From Clostridia bacterium (GTDB lineage Bacteria > Bacillota > Clostridia > UBA1381): DNA of 8,516 nt. Under the pieces are notes generated by a model that saw only the letters and a program-made list of their open reading frames with translations, made no database searches and was not told where the DNA came from. Each line of letters starts with the position of its first letter. Position 1 is the stretch's first letter. The position numbers and the translations under genes are program-made. The stretch covers positions 1 to 8,516 of the forward strand of contig JAFODX010000163.1 of the NCBI GenBank assembly GCA_017380475.1. Reading direction: 5' to 3'. Positions 1-5,904 of this stretch are shown here, piece after piece.

Positions 1-1
1 A

Positions 2-232
2 TACACGCCTGATAATGAAATTGCAATACCGTTTATAAGCAGGATAATGCAGAGTAATGCGAAACTGTGTATTATTCCGTTACAGGATTATATGAAAACC
101 GGCAGAGAGTCAAGGATAAACACTCCGCAGACAGTAGGTAATAACTGGAGGTGGAGAATCGGTCGTAATGATTTATCAGCAGAACTGTGTCAGCTTGTAC
201 GTTCGGTTACAAAATTGTACGGGAGATGTTAA
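2..232 (+). CDS. malQ: 4-alpha-glucanotransferase (amylomaltase), C-terminal fragment
   Basis: Only the last 76 residues lie in the window; the frame is already open at base 2 and ends at TAA 230-232. The segment carries the signature end of GH77 amylomaltases: a hydrophobic strand followed by IIPLQDYM, then RINTPQTVGNNWRWRI, and a short final helix. The family transfers 4-alpha-glucan segments between maltodextrins in the cytoplasm, in glycogen or maltodextrin turnover. The catalytic aspartate and glutamate would lie upstream and cannot be checked. The internal ATG at 47 is not a start, because conserved sequence continues in frame before it. A terminator follows about 90 bases downstream, so this is the last gene of its transcript. 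Confidence 0.93.
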   Translation, partial: YTPDNEIAIPFISRIMQSNAKLCIIPLQDYMKTGRESRINTPQTVGNNWRWRIGRNDLSAELCQLVRSVTKLYGRC

Positions 233-304
233 AAGTGCTTAAAATGCACAAAATCTTTCCTGATTGAGTTTAAAAATAATAATGATTACTGAAAAGTTGA
301 TAAT

Positions 305-321
305 TTCGACAAATATCGACA
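305..321 (-). promoter_or_regulatory. Two tandem Spo0A-box-like heptamers
   Basis: On the minus strand, 305-311 reads TGTCGAA, identical to the 0A-box consensus. Positions 315-321 read TGTCGAT, one mismatch away. They have the same orientation and start exactly 10 bp apart, which is one helical turn and the arrangement known for Spo0A dimers on tandem boxes. They lie between malQ and its terminator hairpin, about 80 bp upstream of the -35 of the HTH gene pair. Function is inferred. Heptamers of this kind also occur by chance in AT-rich DNA. Confidence 0.35.
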
Positions 322-359
322 AGGAGTTGTGAGCTTATATTGCCTGCAACTCTTTTTTT
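321..359 (+). terminator. Rho-independent terminator after malQ
   Basis: GAGTTG (324-329) pairs with CAACTC (347-352). The stem is extended by a T-G pair inside and by A/G-T pairs outside, and the loop is about 15 bases. A run of seven T (353-359) follows at once. It ends malQ transcription before the next promoter. The long loop makes it moderate rather than strong. Confidence 0.7.
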
Positions 360-388
360 AATATTAAAGTGATATAAGAATTACCAAA

Positions 389-410
389 CTTTTCAAAAAG
401 GGTTGAAAAG
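389..410. promoter_or_regulatory. Inverted repeat overlapping the -35, probable operator
   Basis: CTTTTCAA (389-396) and TTGAAAAG (403-410) are perfect 8-bp inverted arms separated by six bases. The right arm contains the whole -35 hexamer of the promoter for the two HTH genes. A small Xre-type dimer bound here would block RNA polymerase, so autorepression by one of the downstream genes is the simplest reading. This is inference from position and symmetry. Confidence 0.5.
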
Positions 411-431
411 CAGATTTTATTATGGTAAAAT
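403..431 (+). promoter_or_regulatory. SigA-type promoter for the tandem HTH genes
   Basis: TTGAAA (403-408), a 17-base spacer and TAAAAT (426-431), with an extended -10 TGG at 423-425. Transcription would start near 438, giving a leader of about 25 bases before the ATG at 463. Confidence 0.8.
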
Positions 432-462
432 TTACTCATAACAGAGAGGGGAGCAACAAAAG

Positions 463-711
463 ATGAAGAAAAACAATAAAATTCTTTTGAAGTATATCGG
501 AGAAAGATTACAGACATTCCGTGAGGAACGTGGCATAAGCCGTGATATGGCAGCGGATATGATTGGTGTAACGCCTCGCACGCTTGCCTCATATGAGCGT
601 GGTGAAAGGGAGATTACCACAGACCGTGTAGAGAAGATGGCACTTGCATATAAAACCACATTTACAAATCTGACAAACTATAAAAATGTACTTACAGAAA
701 TAAATGCATAG
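463..711 (+). CDS. Small Xre/Cro-type HTH transcriptional regulator (first of a pair)
   Basis: An 82-residue protein that is essentially one Xre-family helix-turn-helix domain (about residues 12-66). It has the usual features: GERLQTFREERGISR, a recognition-helix region VTPRTLASYERGER, and a following helix with VEKMALAY. There is no sensor or oligomerisation domain beyond a short C-terminal tail. The ATG is preceded by AGGGGAG at 447-453 with nine bases of spacing. It leads a two-gene transcript with the smaller HTH gene at 721, and an inverted repeat covers its own -35. It probably represses its own promoter. It could also be an antitoxin-like or phage-derived regulator, but no toxin or phage gene is adjacent. 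The target is unknown. Confidence 0.85.
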   Translation: MKKNNKILLKYIGERLQTFREERGISRDMAADMIGVTPRTLASYERGEREITTDRVEKMALAYKTTFTNLTNYKNVLTEINA

Positions 712-714
712 GAG
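710..714 (+). promoter_or_regulatory. Ribosome binding site overlapping the upstream stop codon
   Basis: AGGAG at 710-714 includes the last two bases of the first HTH gene's TAG stop (709-711) and sits six bases before the ATG at 721. Terminating ribosomes would be delivered onto this site, so the two HTH proteins are probably translationally coupled. Confidence 0.7.
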
Positions 715-720
715 AGAACA

Positions 721-918
721 ATGACCGGAAGAGATTTAAAATATATACGTTTCCGTAATTCTATGACACAGGAATATGTGGCGAGTGTGGTTGGCATTTC
801 AAGGTTCACGCTTTCGTCATACGAGTCAGGACGTACAGGTATACCAATTACTGTTTCACTTAAACTCAACAAGCTGTATAATCTTGATGCTGATGATGTT
901 GAGAAGTATATGGGCTGA
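721..918 (+). CDS. Minimal Xre-type HTH protein (second of a pair)
   Basis: A 65-residue protein consisting of almost nothing but an Xre-family HTH. DLKYIRFRNSMTQEYVASVVGIS forms the first helices (written here in outline), with recognition region SRFTLSSYESGRTGI and a closing helix around SLKLNKLYNL. It resembles its upstream neighbour in layout (TLASYERGER against TLSSYESGRT), so an old tandem duplication is likely, though overall identity is low. The gap between the genes is nine bases and the ribosome site overlaps the first gene's stop. It could heterodimerise with the first protein or act as its modulator. That is inference; no partner domain is visible. Confidence 0.8.
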   Translation: MTGRDLKYIRFRNSMTQEYVASVVGISRFTLSSYESGRTGIPITVSLKLNKLYNLDADDVEKYMG

Positions 919-932
919 ACATAAACAGACTG

Positions 933-973
933 AAAGATGCCCCGAAAACATTGTGTTTTCAGGGCATCTTTTT
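933..973. terminator. Strong terminator hairpin between convergent genes
   Basis: AAAGATGCCC (933-942) pairs with GGGCATCTTT (962-971). After one mismatch, GAAAACA (944-950) pairs with TGTTTTC (954-960) around a three-base loop. The plus strand continues in T (to 973), ending the HTH transcript. The EIIA stop codon (972-974) directly abuts the hairpin on the minus strand, so it probably serves both genes, with a weaker T-tract for EIIA. Confidence 0.88.
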
Positions 974-1466
974 AATTTTCGATCTTTAATACTGAATCGC
1001 CTGCATTTATACTGCATCTTGGGCGTGCATCAATTTTAGTAAACTCGTTTGCATTGGTGATAACCATAGGGGTTGTGCATTTAAGCCCTGCACCTTTTAT
1101 AATGTCTTTGTCAAATTCGCAAAGTAAGTCACCTTTGTTTATTCTCTGTCCCTCTTTCACTTTTACGTTGAAACCTTTACCTTTGAGCTTTACCGTATCA
1201 AGTCCTATATGCAAGAGTATTTCGCACCCGAAATCGGAAACAATGTTTATTGCGTGCTGTGTATCGAATATGTGTCCCACAACGCCTGCGCACGGTGCAA
1301 CAAGTTTTCCGTCCTTTGGCTCAACCGCAATTCCGTCACCAAGCATACCGCTTGAAAACACCTCATCGGATACTTCTCTTAACGGTACAATCTCACCGTT
1401 CAGCGGTGAATAGAGCATAAACGACTTACGGCTTCTCTTTAATTTTCCAAGTAGTTTTTCAAACAT
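972..1466 (-). CDS. PTS glucose-type EIIA component, free-standing
   Basis: A 164-residue single-domain protein of the EIIA(Glc) family, cytoplasmic. It accepts phosphate from HPr and passes it to an EIIB domain of a sugar permease. SPLNGEIVPL opens the fold. The two active-site histidines are His71 (DTQHAI) and His86 (LLHIGLDTV), 15 residues apart as in Crr. Further matches are the LKGKGF block, EGQRINKGD and the TPMVITN strand. The ATG follows AAAGGA with eight bases of spacing and a consensus promoter. No EIIB or EIIC is fused or adjacent, so it must serve a permease elsewhere. In Gram-positive bacteria this domain is often fused, and free forms may complement several permeases. The substrate cannot be told. 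crr-like by family. Confidence 0.93.
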   Translation of the reverse strand: MFEKLLGKLKRSRKSFMLYSPLNGEIVPLREVSDEVFSSGMLGDGIAVEPKDGKLVAPCAGVVGHIFDTQHAINIVSDFGCEILLHIGLDTVKLKGKGFNVKVKEGQRINKGDLLCEFDKDIIKGAGLKCTTPMVITNANEFTKIDARPRCSINAGDSVLKIEN

Positions 1467-1511
1467 AGAATCAGTCCTTTCATTGTACTTAAATATACCC
1501 GAATAAACGGA

Positions 1512-1541
1512 ATTTTATTCATAAAAATACAAACCTGTCAA
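1512..1541 (-). promoter_or_regulatory. SigA-type promoter for the EIIA gene
   Basis: Minus-strand TTGACA (1541-1536, perfect -35), an 18-base spacer and TAAAAT (1517-1512). The start would be near 1505, leaving a leader of about 40 bases before the ATG at 1466. It lies inside the region upstream of the divergent sigK, so the two promoters must overlap. Confidence 0.65.
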
Positions 1542-1574
1542 GCCCTGCATGAATATAAATATACAAATTCATAA

Positions 1575-1580
1575 AAAAGG
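1575..1580 (+). promoter_or_regulatory. Ribosome binding site deciding the sigK start
   Basis: AAAAGG at 1575-1580 lies ten bases before the ATG at 1591. The upstream in-frame ATG at 1549 has no purine-rich site before it, so 1591 is preferred. Confidence 0.5.
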
Positions 1581-1590
1581 CGATGATTGT

Positions 1591-2280
1591 ATGCTTGAAG
1601 CAGTATTTGAATGGCTTAAAACCGTAATTTTGATGGCGGGGTATGTGTCAGGTTCGCAGGCGTTTCCAAAACCTCTGACACCGGAGGAGGAAGAGGAATA
1701 TATAAGACGATATGCAGAGGGTGACAAGGAAGCAAAGAATGTTCTTATTGAACGCAATCTGCGTCTTGTTGCGCATATTGCGAAAAAATACAGTGACGAA
1801 AAAAATGCCGAGGACATAATTTCAATCGGCACAATCGGACTCATAAAGGGAATAAACACGTTTTCGCCCAAAAAGAAGAAAAAGCTTTCTTCGTATGTTT
1901 CACGGTGTATTGAAAACGAAGTTTTGATGTATCTTCGTTCAACAAAGAAACAAAAAGCGGAAGTGTATATGGACGATGCGTTGGGAACAGACACAGACGG
2001 AAATGCAATGACGCTTGCAGATATTCTGCCTGATGATGCACCCGATATAGCCGATAAAATCTCAACGGCGCTTGAAGCAAAGGAGCTTTACGGTGCAATG
2101 TCGAGTGAGCTTTCGCCGACGGAGTATCAGATAATGGTGCATCGGTACGGATTGGGTGGGCGAAAGAGACTGACACAACAGCAGATAGCTGATTCTTTGG
2201 GTATCAGTCGTTCGTATGTGAGCCGGATTGAAAAGAAGTGTCTCATAAAGCTCTCACAAAAACTTAAATCTGATAAATAG
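1591..2280 (+). CDS. sigK: RNA polymerase sporulation sigma factor SigK, with pro-sequence-like N-terminus
   Basis: A 229-residue sigma-70 family factor, the late mother-cell factor of endospore formation (coat and cortex genes). It begins with a hydrophobic stretch, residues 1-16 (LEAVFEWLKTVILMA), then YVSGSQAFPKPL, matching the pro-sequence and junction of Bacillus SigK as I remember it. Region 2 follows (RNLRLVAHIAKKY, EDIISIGTIGLIKGI, SYVSRCIENEVLMYLR). Region 4 has an HTH (LTQQQIADSLGISRSYVSRI). A lysine run, SPKKKKKLSS, sits in the region 2 loop. The frame is uninterrupted, with no skin-type insertion. The start at 1591 is chosen over ATG 1549 because the latter lacks a ribosome site. 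No SigA promoter is evident, in keeping with control by SigE/SigK. rmuC follows from its own promoter. Confidence 0.93.
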   Translation: MLEAVFEWLKTVILMAGYVSGSQAFPKPLTPEEEEEYIRRYAEGDKEAKNVLIERNLRLVAHIAKKYSDEKNAEDIISIGTIGLIKGINTFSPKKKKKLSSYVSRCIENEVLMYLRSTKKQKAEVYMDDALGTDTDGNAMTLADILPDDAPDIADKISTALEAKELYGAMSSELSPTEYQIMVHRYGLGGRKRLTQQQIADSLGISRSYVSRIEKKCLIKLSQKLKSDK

Positions 2281-2282
2281 TG

Positions 2283-2311
2283 TTGATTTTGTGGAATACT
2301 TGTGATAAAAT
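2283..2311 (+). promoter_or_regulatory. SigA-type promoter for rmuC
   Basis: TTGATT (2283-2288), a 17-base spacer and TAAAAT (2306-2311), with an extended -10 TGA (2303-2305). It begins three bases after the sigK stop, so rmuC can be read in vegetative cells independently of sigK. Confidence 0.78.
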
Positions 2312-2340
2312 ATAGTCATAACAAAGATTAGGAGACAGTT

Positions 2341-3525
2341 ATGGATATAGTAATTCTCGTAGTGGCAGTTGTGACACTTATATGTTCAATTGTGATACTT
2401 ATAAAATCAAAAAAAGATAATGGCGAATCGACACGTACTGAAATTGAGCGTGCAATGCAGAGCTTCGGAGATATAATAACGAAGAACCAGCGTGAAATAG
2501 GCAATATGCAGACGGAGCGTTTTGCACAGATAGAAAAGTCAACATCAGAGCTGCGAAACACGATTGATAAACGGCTTGATGTTCTCCGTCAGGAAAACAC
2601 ACAGGCAATTGACAAACTGCGTCAGGAGAACTCTGAACAGCTAATCTCAATCCGTAAGACTGTTGATGAGAAGCTTCAGGAAACGCTTGAGTCAAGAATA
2701 AGTAAATCCTTTAAACTTGTCAGTGAAAGACTTGAAGAGGTTTATAAGGGTCTTGGTGAAATGCAGACTCTTTCACGTGGAGTAGGGGATTTGAAGAAAG
2801 TCCTTTCGAATGTAAAAACACGAGGAATACTCGGCGAAATGCAGTTGGGAGCGATTCTTGAGGAAATGCTTTCACCCACGCAGTATGAAACAAACTATGC
2901 AACCGTACCGGGTAGCCGTAACGTGGTTGAGTTTGCGATAAAACTACCTGACCAGGACGGAACACCGACATATATGCCGATTGATTCAAAGTTCCCGGCG
3001 GATACATATGAAATACTTTTAAACGCATACGAGAGTGGTGATAAGACAGAGGTTGAATCAGCGGCAAAAATGCTCCGTACACGACTTATGGGTGAAGCAA
3101 AGGATATACATGAAAAATACGTTTCTCCGCCTTACACGACCGATTTTGCGATTATGTTCCTGCCTGTTGAGGGTTTGTATGCAGAAGTTGTAAACCGTGG
3201 ACTTATAGAGGAATTGCAGAATACTTACAAGGTGATGGTTGCAGGTCCCAGTACAATGGCGGCAATGCTCAGTGCAATACGTATGGGCTTTAAGACGTTG
3301 GCGATACAGAAACAGTCCTCACAGGTATGGGAAGTATTGGGTGCGGTAAAGACAGAGTTTGAAAGGTTTGAAACGGTACTTGCCGCAACACAGAAGCATC
3401 TTACACAGGCAAATGATGACCTTGACAAGCTTGTAGGAGTGCGTACACGTGCGATAGTGAGAAAGCTTGGCAGTGTGGAGAGTATAGAAGATACAACAAT
3501 AATAGAAGACGCAGACATCGAATGA
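2341..3525 (+). CDS. rmuC: RmuC-family DNA recombination protein
   Basis: A 394-residue protein with the usual RmuC layout. Residues 2-21 form one N-terminal membrane helix followed by KSKKD. A charged coiled coil spans about 30-140, with LRQEN occurring twice eleven residues apart. The RmuC core covers about 150-360. Core features are LSNVKTRGILGEMQLG, a glutamate in VVEFAI (Glu197), the PIDSKFP motif (Asp215, Lys217) that fits a PD-(D/E)XK-like nuclease site, and VAGPSTMAAML. RmuC limits recombination at inverted repeats in E. coli; its reaction is not established. The start has AGGAG at 2330-2334, six bases before the ATG. A terminator overlaps the last codons. It has no functional link to sigK beyond position. 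Confidence 0.95.
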   Translation: MDIVILVVAVVTLICSIVILIKSKKDNGESTRTEIERAMQSFGDIITKNQREIGNMQTERFAQIEKSTSELRNTIDKRLDVLRQENTQAIDKLRQENSEQLISIRKTVDEKLQETLESRISKSFKLVSERLEEVYKGLGEMQTLSRGVGDLKKVLSNVKTRGILGEMQLGAILEEMLSPTQYETNYATVPGSRNVVEFAIKLPDQDGTPTYMPIDSKFPADTYEILLNAYESGDKTEVESAAKMLRTRLMGEAKDIHEKYVSPPYTTDFAIMFLPVEGLYAEVVNRGLIEELQNTYKVMVAGPSTMAAMLSAIRMGFKTLAIQKQSSQVWEVLGAVKTEFERFETVLAATQKHLTQANDDLDKLVGVRTRAIVRKLGSVESIEDTTIIEDADIE

Positions 3526-3543
3526 TGTCTGCGTTCTTTTTTT
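3509..3543. terminator. Terminator embedded in the end of rmuC
   Basis: ACGCAGACATC (3509-3519) and GATGTCTGCGT (3524-3534) form a perfect 11-bp stem with loop GAAT, followed by TCTTTTTTT on the plus strand. The left arm and loop encode the last residues and stop of RmuC. The stop of the convergent stalk protein (3542-3544) lies in the T-tract, so the same hairpin can end both transcripts, with a poor T-tract on the minus side. Confidence 0.9.
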
Positions 3544-4510
3544 AGTATGTTATTATATTGATTGTCTGTGAAGCTCCGTCCCACTGAATTTCAAATCCTG
3601 CGGCGTCTGCAATGTCACGGATTTTGAAGTATGAACTTCCGTTTATGTTGTATGCAGTTATTGCTGTACGACGTCCGTCAACATAAATCGGGGTGTTGTT
3701 TTCAACGACATTCATATCCTGCTCAATTTCGCTTGAGAGCTCACCGCCGATAGCAATATAGTCGCTGTGCGTATCAATCATAATTGCATTGAGATTACCG
3801 TCCCACGAAACATTGAACTTTGACGGAGTGTTACGTAAAAGCATCGCAATGTCACGAACCTTGAAATAGTTAGAGTCGTTTACTGTATAGCCCGTTACCG
3901 CTACTCTCTCGCCGTTAACGAGCATATTTGCTATTGAGCGTGTTGCGGAGATTGAGTTTACCATGTCATAGCTTGCGATAAAATCGACTATTTTGTTTCT
4001 GTTCGGGTATCCGTTTTCCAGAAGGTTGTTTACATATTTATCAACATAGGTTATATGTGCATAGGGACTTACATCGCTTTTGTTAATGCGTGTTGCTGTG
4101 AGCTTGTTGTTGGCAAGCGTGAGCTTGTAATACATTATTGTCGATGCATATCGTGGAACTTCAGCACCAACAAAAATGTAGGTATCGTTCTTTACATAAA
4201 CATCTATATTTTCAAGACATTCGCCGATTATGTTAGCAGGAACTTCTATGTCGGTAACCACGTTATCAACCATAGTAAAAGCTGCACCGATTTTGCCGTA
4301 TGTACCTTTCTTGATAACAAAAACCTCGGGAATTCCGTTACGGTCAAGGTCGGTCATAATAGCATCTGTATACGTCGGGTCCTGTGAAATTGTTCTCATC
4401 ATACGTGTAACAAACGGGTCACGCCAGTTCTCATTTGCAGCGTTTGTGGTGGCTGTAGTGCCGACAACTGTCAGAACGGCAAGAACTGATGCAATAAGTC
4501 TTTTTTTCAT
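3542..4510 (-). CDS. Secreted protein with two C-terminal copper-amine-oxidase-N-like (stalk) repeats
   Basis: A 322-residue exported protein of unknown function. Residues 1-24 are a signal peptide (MKKR, hydrophobic core, likely cut TNA|ANE). Residues about 30-195 hold a domain I cannot name beyond TDLDRNGIPEVFV (Asp54, Asp56, Asn58, Glu62), a calcium-loop-like pattern common at the start of clostridial secreted modules. The C-terminus has two related repeats, 198-247 and 277-321. Each runs V(N/D)G.R.A.T.Y..N.S.YFK(V/I)RDIA, then WDG and I.I.T, as in 'stalk' or copper amine oxidase N-terminal domains; no metal role is implied. ATG 4510 is chosen because the in-frame GTG at 4519 overlaps the ribosome site. 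It is a single-gene unit with a strong promoter. Attachment to the cell wall is not evident. Confidence 0.8.
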   Translation of the reverse strand: MKKRLIASVLAVLTVVGTTATTNAANENWRDPFVTRMMRTISQDPTYTDAIMTDLDRNGIPEVFVIKKGTYGKIGAAFTMVDNVVTDIEVPANIIGECLENIDVYVKNDTYIFVGAEVPRYASTIMYYKLTLANNKLTATRINKSDVSPYAHITYVDKYVNNLLENGYPNRNKIVDFIASYDMVNSISATRSIANMLVNGERVAVTGYTVNDSNYFKVRDIAMLLRNTPSKFNVSWDGNLNAIMIDTHSDYIAIGGELSSEIEQDMNVVENNTPIYVDGRRTAITAYNINGSSYFKIRDIADAAGFEIQWDGASQTINIITY

Positions 4511-4519
4511 TTTTAACAC

Positions 4520-4526
4520 CCTTTCT
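4520..4526 (-). promoter_or_regulatory. Ribosome binding site deciding the stalk-protein start
   Basis: Minus-strand AGAAAGG (4526-4520) lies about nine bases from the ATG at 4510 but is contiguous with the in-frame GTG at 4519. A ribosome could not use both, so the ATG is the start and the protein is three residues shorter than the longest frame. Confidence 0.75.
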
Positions 4527-4542
4527 GTAGGTTATTATCTAC

Positions 4543-4571
4543 AGTATACCATATATGCAGAATTTTGTCAA
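4543..4571 (-). promoter_or_regulatory. Near-consensus SigA promoter for the stalk protein
   Basis: Minus-strand TTGACA (4571-4566), exactly 17 bases, then TATACT (4548-4543), with an extended -10 TGG. This is the strongest promoter in the window by match. The leader is about 25 bases. The -35 begins only three bases after the T-tract of the ackA terminator. Confidence 0.9.
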
Positions 4572-4602
4572 ATAAAAAGGTTGATGCTTTCGCATCAACC
4601 TT
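4572..4602 (-). terminator. Strong rho-independent terminator after ackA
   Basis: On the minus strand AAGGTTGATGC (4602-4592), loop GAAA, GCATCAACCTT (4587-4577), a perfect 11-bp stem, then a T-rich tail TTTTTATT. It starts six bases after the ackA stop and ends the pta-ackA transcript just before the next promoter. Confidence 0.93.
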
Positions 4603-4608
4603 AACTTA

Positions 4609-5805
4609 TTAACCTTCAACCAATCTCTGAGTGTCTATAGCTATCATCATTTCCTCGTCTGTGGGGATAACGAGAGTCTTAACTGTCGCATCAGCGGCAG
4701 AAACATCAACCGTACCTCTTGTTGAGTTCTTCTCATCGTCAATCTTAATACCCATAAACTCAAGTCCCGAAACGATATCCTTACGTGTAGCTGCATCGTT
4801 CTCACCAACGCCTGCAGTGAATACTACAGCGTCGATTCCGCCCATTGCAGCAGCATATGAACCGATGAACTTCTTAACCTGATAACTAAACATTGCAAGT
4901 GCAAGCTCTGCACGCTTATTGCCGCTTTCTGCTGCAGCTGAAAGGTCACGGAAGTCAGATGAAACATCTGAAATACCTGCAACGCCGCTTTCCTTGTTTA
5001 CAAGGTTATCAATTTCCTTTGCACTCATGCCCTTATTCATAAGGAATGTCATAACTGCCGGGTCCATTGAACCTGTTCTTGTTCCCATCGGAACACCGTC
5101 AAGCGGAGTGAAGCCCATTGATGTGTCTACACACTTACCACCGTCAACCGCACTGATTGATGAACCGTTTCCAAGATGGCATGTAACAATCTTAAGCTCC
5201 TCAGCAGGCTTGCCAAGGACTTTTACAGCTTCCTGTGAAACATACTTGTGGCTTGTGCCGTGGAAGCCGTACTTTCTTATTCTGTCTTCTTCGTAGCACT
5301 TGTAGGGAAGAGCATACATATATGCCTTTGCCGGCATTGTCTGATGGAACGCTGTATCAAATACTGCAACCATCGGAGTGTTGGGCATTACCTTTTGACA
5401 AGCTTCTATACCGATGATGTTCGGCGGGTTATGAAGCGGTGCAAGCGGTGTGCACTTTTCAAGCTCTTTTAAAACAGCTTCTGTTACGAGAGTTGAATCT
5501 GTAAATGCCTCTGCACCGTGAACAACTCTGTGTCCTACTGCGCCGATTTCTGACATTGATGCGATTGCACCGTGGTCAGCGTCAACCAATGCGTCGATAA
5601 CCATCTGTATAGCGTCACCGTGGTCTTTCATCGGCTTTTCAATCTTAATCTTATCAAGACCCTTAACAACACATGTGTGCTGGAGGTTTGAGCCGTCTAT
5701 ACCTATTCTTTCACAAAGTCCTTTTGCAAGTACGTTCTTGTTATCCATATCAATAAGCTGATACTTAAGTGATGAACTACCTGCGTTAATAACTAAAATT
5801 TTCAT
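4609..5805 (-). CDS. ackA: Acetate kinase
   Basis: A 398-residue cytoplasmic enzyme of normal full length. It transfers phosphate between acetyl phosphate and ADP, giving acetate and ATP as the last step of acetate fermentation. Visible signatures are [10 protein letters not shown] (Asn7, Ser10, Ser12, Lys14), GHRVVHG (Arg93), [11 protein letters not shown] (Asp150), [11 protein letters not shown] (His182), HLGNGSS (His210), GTRTGSMDP (Arg243) and PTDEE (Glu384). These match the catalytic and binding residues known from the Methanosarcina enzyme, with small offsets. The ATG has AAAGGAG six bases upstream. It follows pta by 99 bases and ends at a strong hairpin. No clear promoter of its own is seen, so cotranscription with pta is likely. 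Confidence 0.98.
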   Translation of the reverse strand: MKILVINAGSSSLKYQLIDMDNKNVLAKGLCERIGIDGSNLQHTCVVKGLDKIKIEKPMKDHGDAIQMVIDALVDADHGAIASMSEIGAVGHRVVHGAEAFTDSTLVTEAVLKELEKCTPLAPLHNPPNIIGIEACQKVMPNTPMVAVFDTAFHQTMPAKAYMYALPYKCYEEDRIRKYGFHGTSHKYVSQEAVKVLGKPAEELKIVTCHLGNGSSISAVDGGKCVDTSMGFTPLDGVPMGTRTGSMDPAVMTFLMNKGMSAKEIDNLVNKESGVAGISDVSSDFRDLSAAAESGNKRAELALAMFSYQVKKFIGSYAAAMGGIDAVVFTAGVGENDAATRKDIVSGLEFMGIKIDDEKNSTRGTVDVSAADATVKTLVIPTDEEMMIAIDTQRLVEG

Positions 5806-5848
5806 TTTCTTCTCCTTTATAATCTAAAGTTCGAAAAAATTGTTCAGA

Positions 5849-5882
5849 TTGTGCTGATATGCACGTATGCGTATCAGTGCAA
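5849..5882. repeat. 34-bp near-palindrome between pta and ackA
   Basis: Arms 5849-5863 and 5868-5882 pair over 15 positions around loop CGTA. Twelve pairs are Watson-Crick and three are G-T on the plus strand. On the minus-strand mRNA those three become A-C mismatches, leaving the CTGATA/TATCAG and GCA/TGC blocks. A T6 run follows at a distance, near 5833-5838. It could be a protein operator, an mRNA processing or partial termination point, or an unassigned repeat. Confidence 0.6.
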
Positions 5883-5904
5883 GGTGGGCGATTTTCCGGA
5901 CTTT

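Noticed and set aside
335..592. 85-residue minus-strand frame across the HTH promoter
   Set aside because: It runs antisense to the HTH gene, promoter and terminator, has no family features, and its upstream end is in coding sequence of the opposite strand.
463..918. HTH pair as a toxin-antitoxin or phage immunity module
   Set aside because: Both genes are DNA-binding proteins, and no toxin, integrase or phage gene lies beside them.
1549..1590. Fourteen extra N-terminal residues for SigK from ATG 1549
   Set aside because: There is no ribosome site before 1549, and the added residues do not resemble SigK, whereas the start at 1591 gives a normal pro-sequence-like N-terminus.
1861..1890. A-rich lysine-codon run in sigK as a programmed frameshift site
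   Set aside because: The codons alternate AAA and AAG, the single frame is intact across it, and no alternative product or stimulatory structure is evident.
1569..1994. 141-residue minus-strand frame opposite sigK, and similar long antisense frames opposite EIIA, pta and ackA
   Set aside because: These are mirror frames of well-recognised genes. Their translations are low-complexity Ser/Phe/Pro-rich with no known domain.
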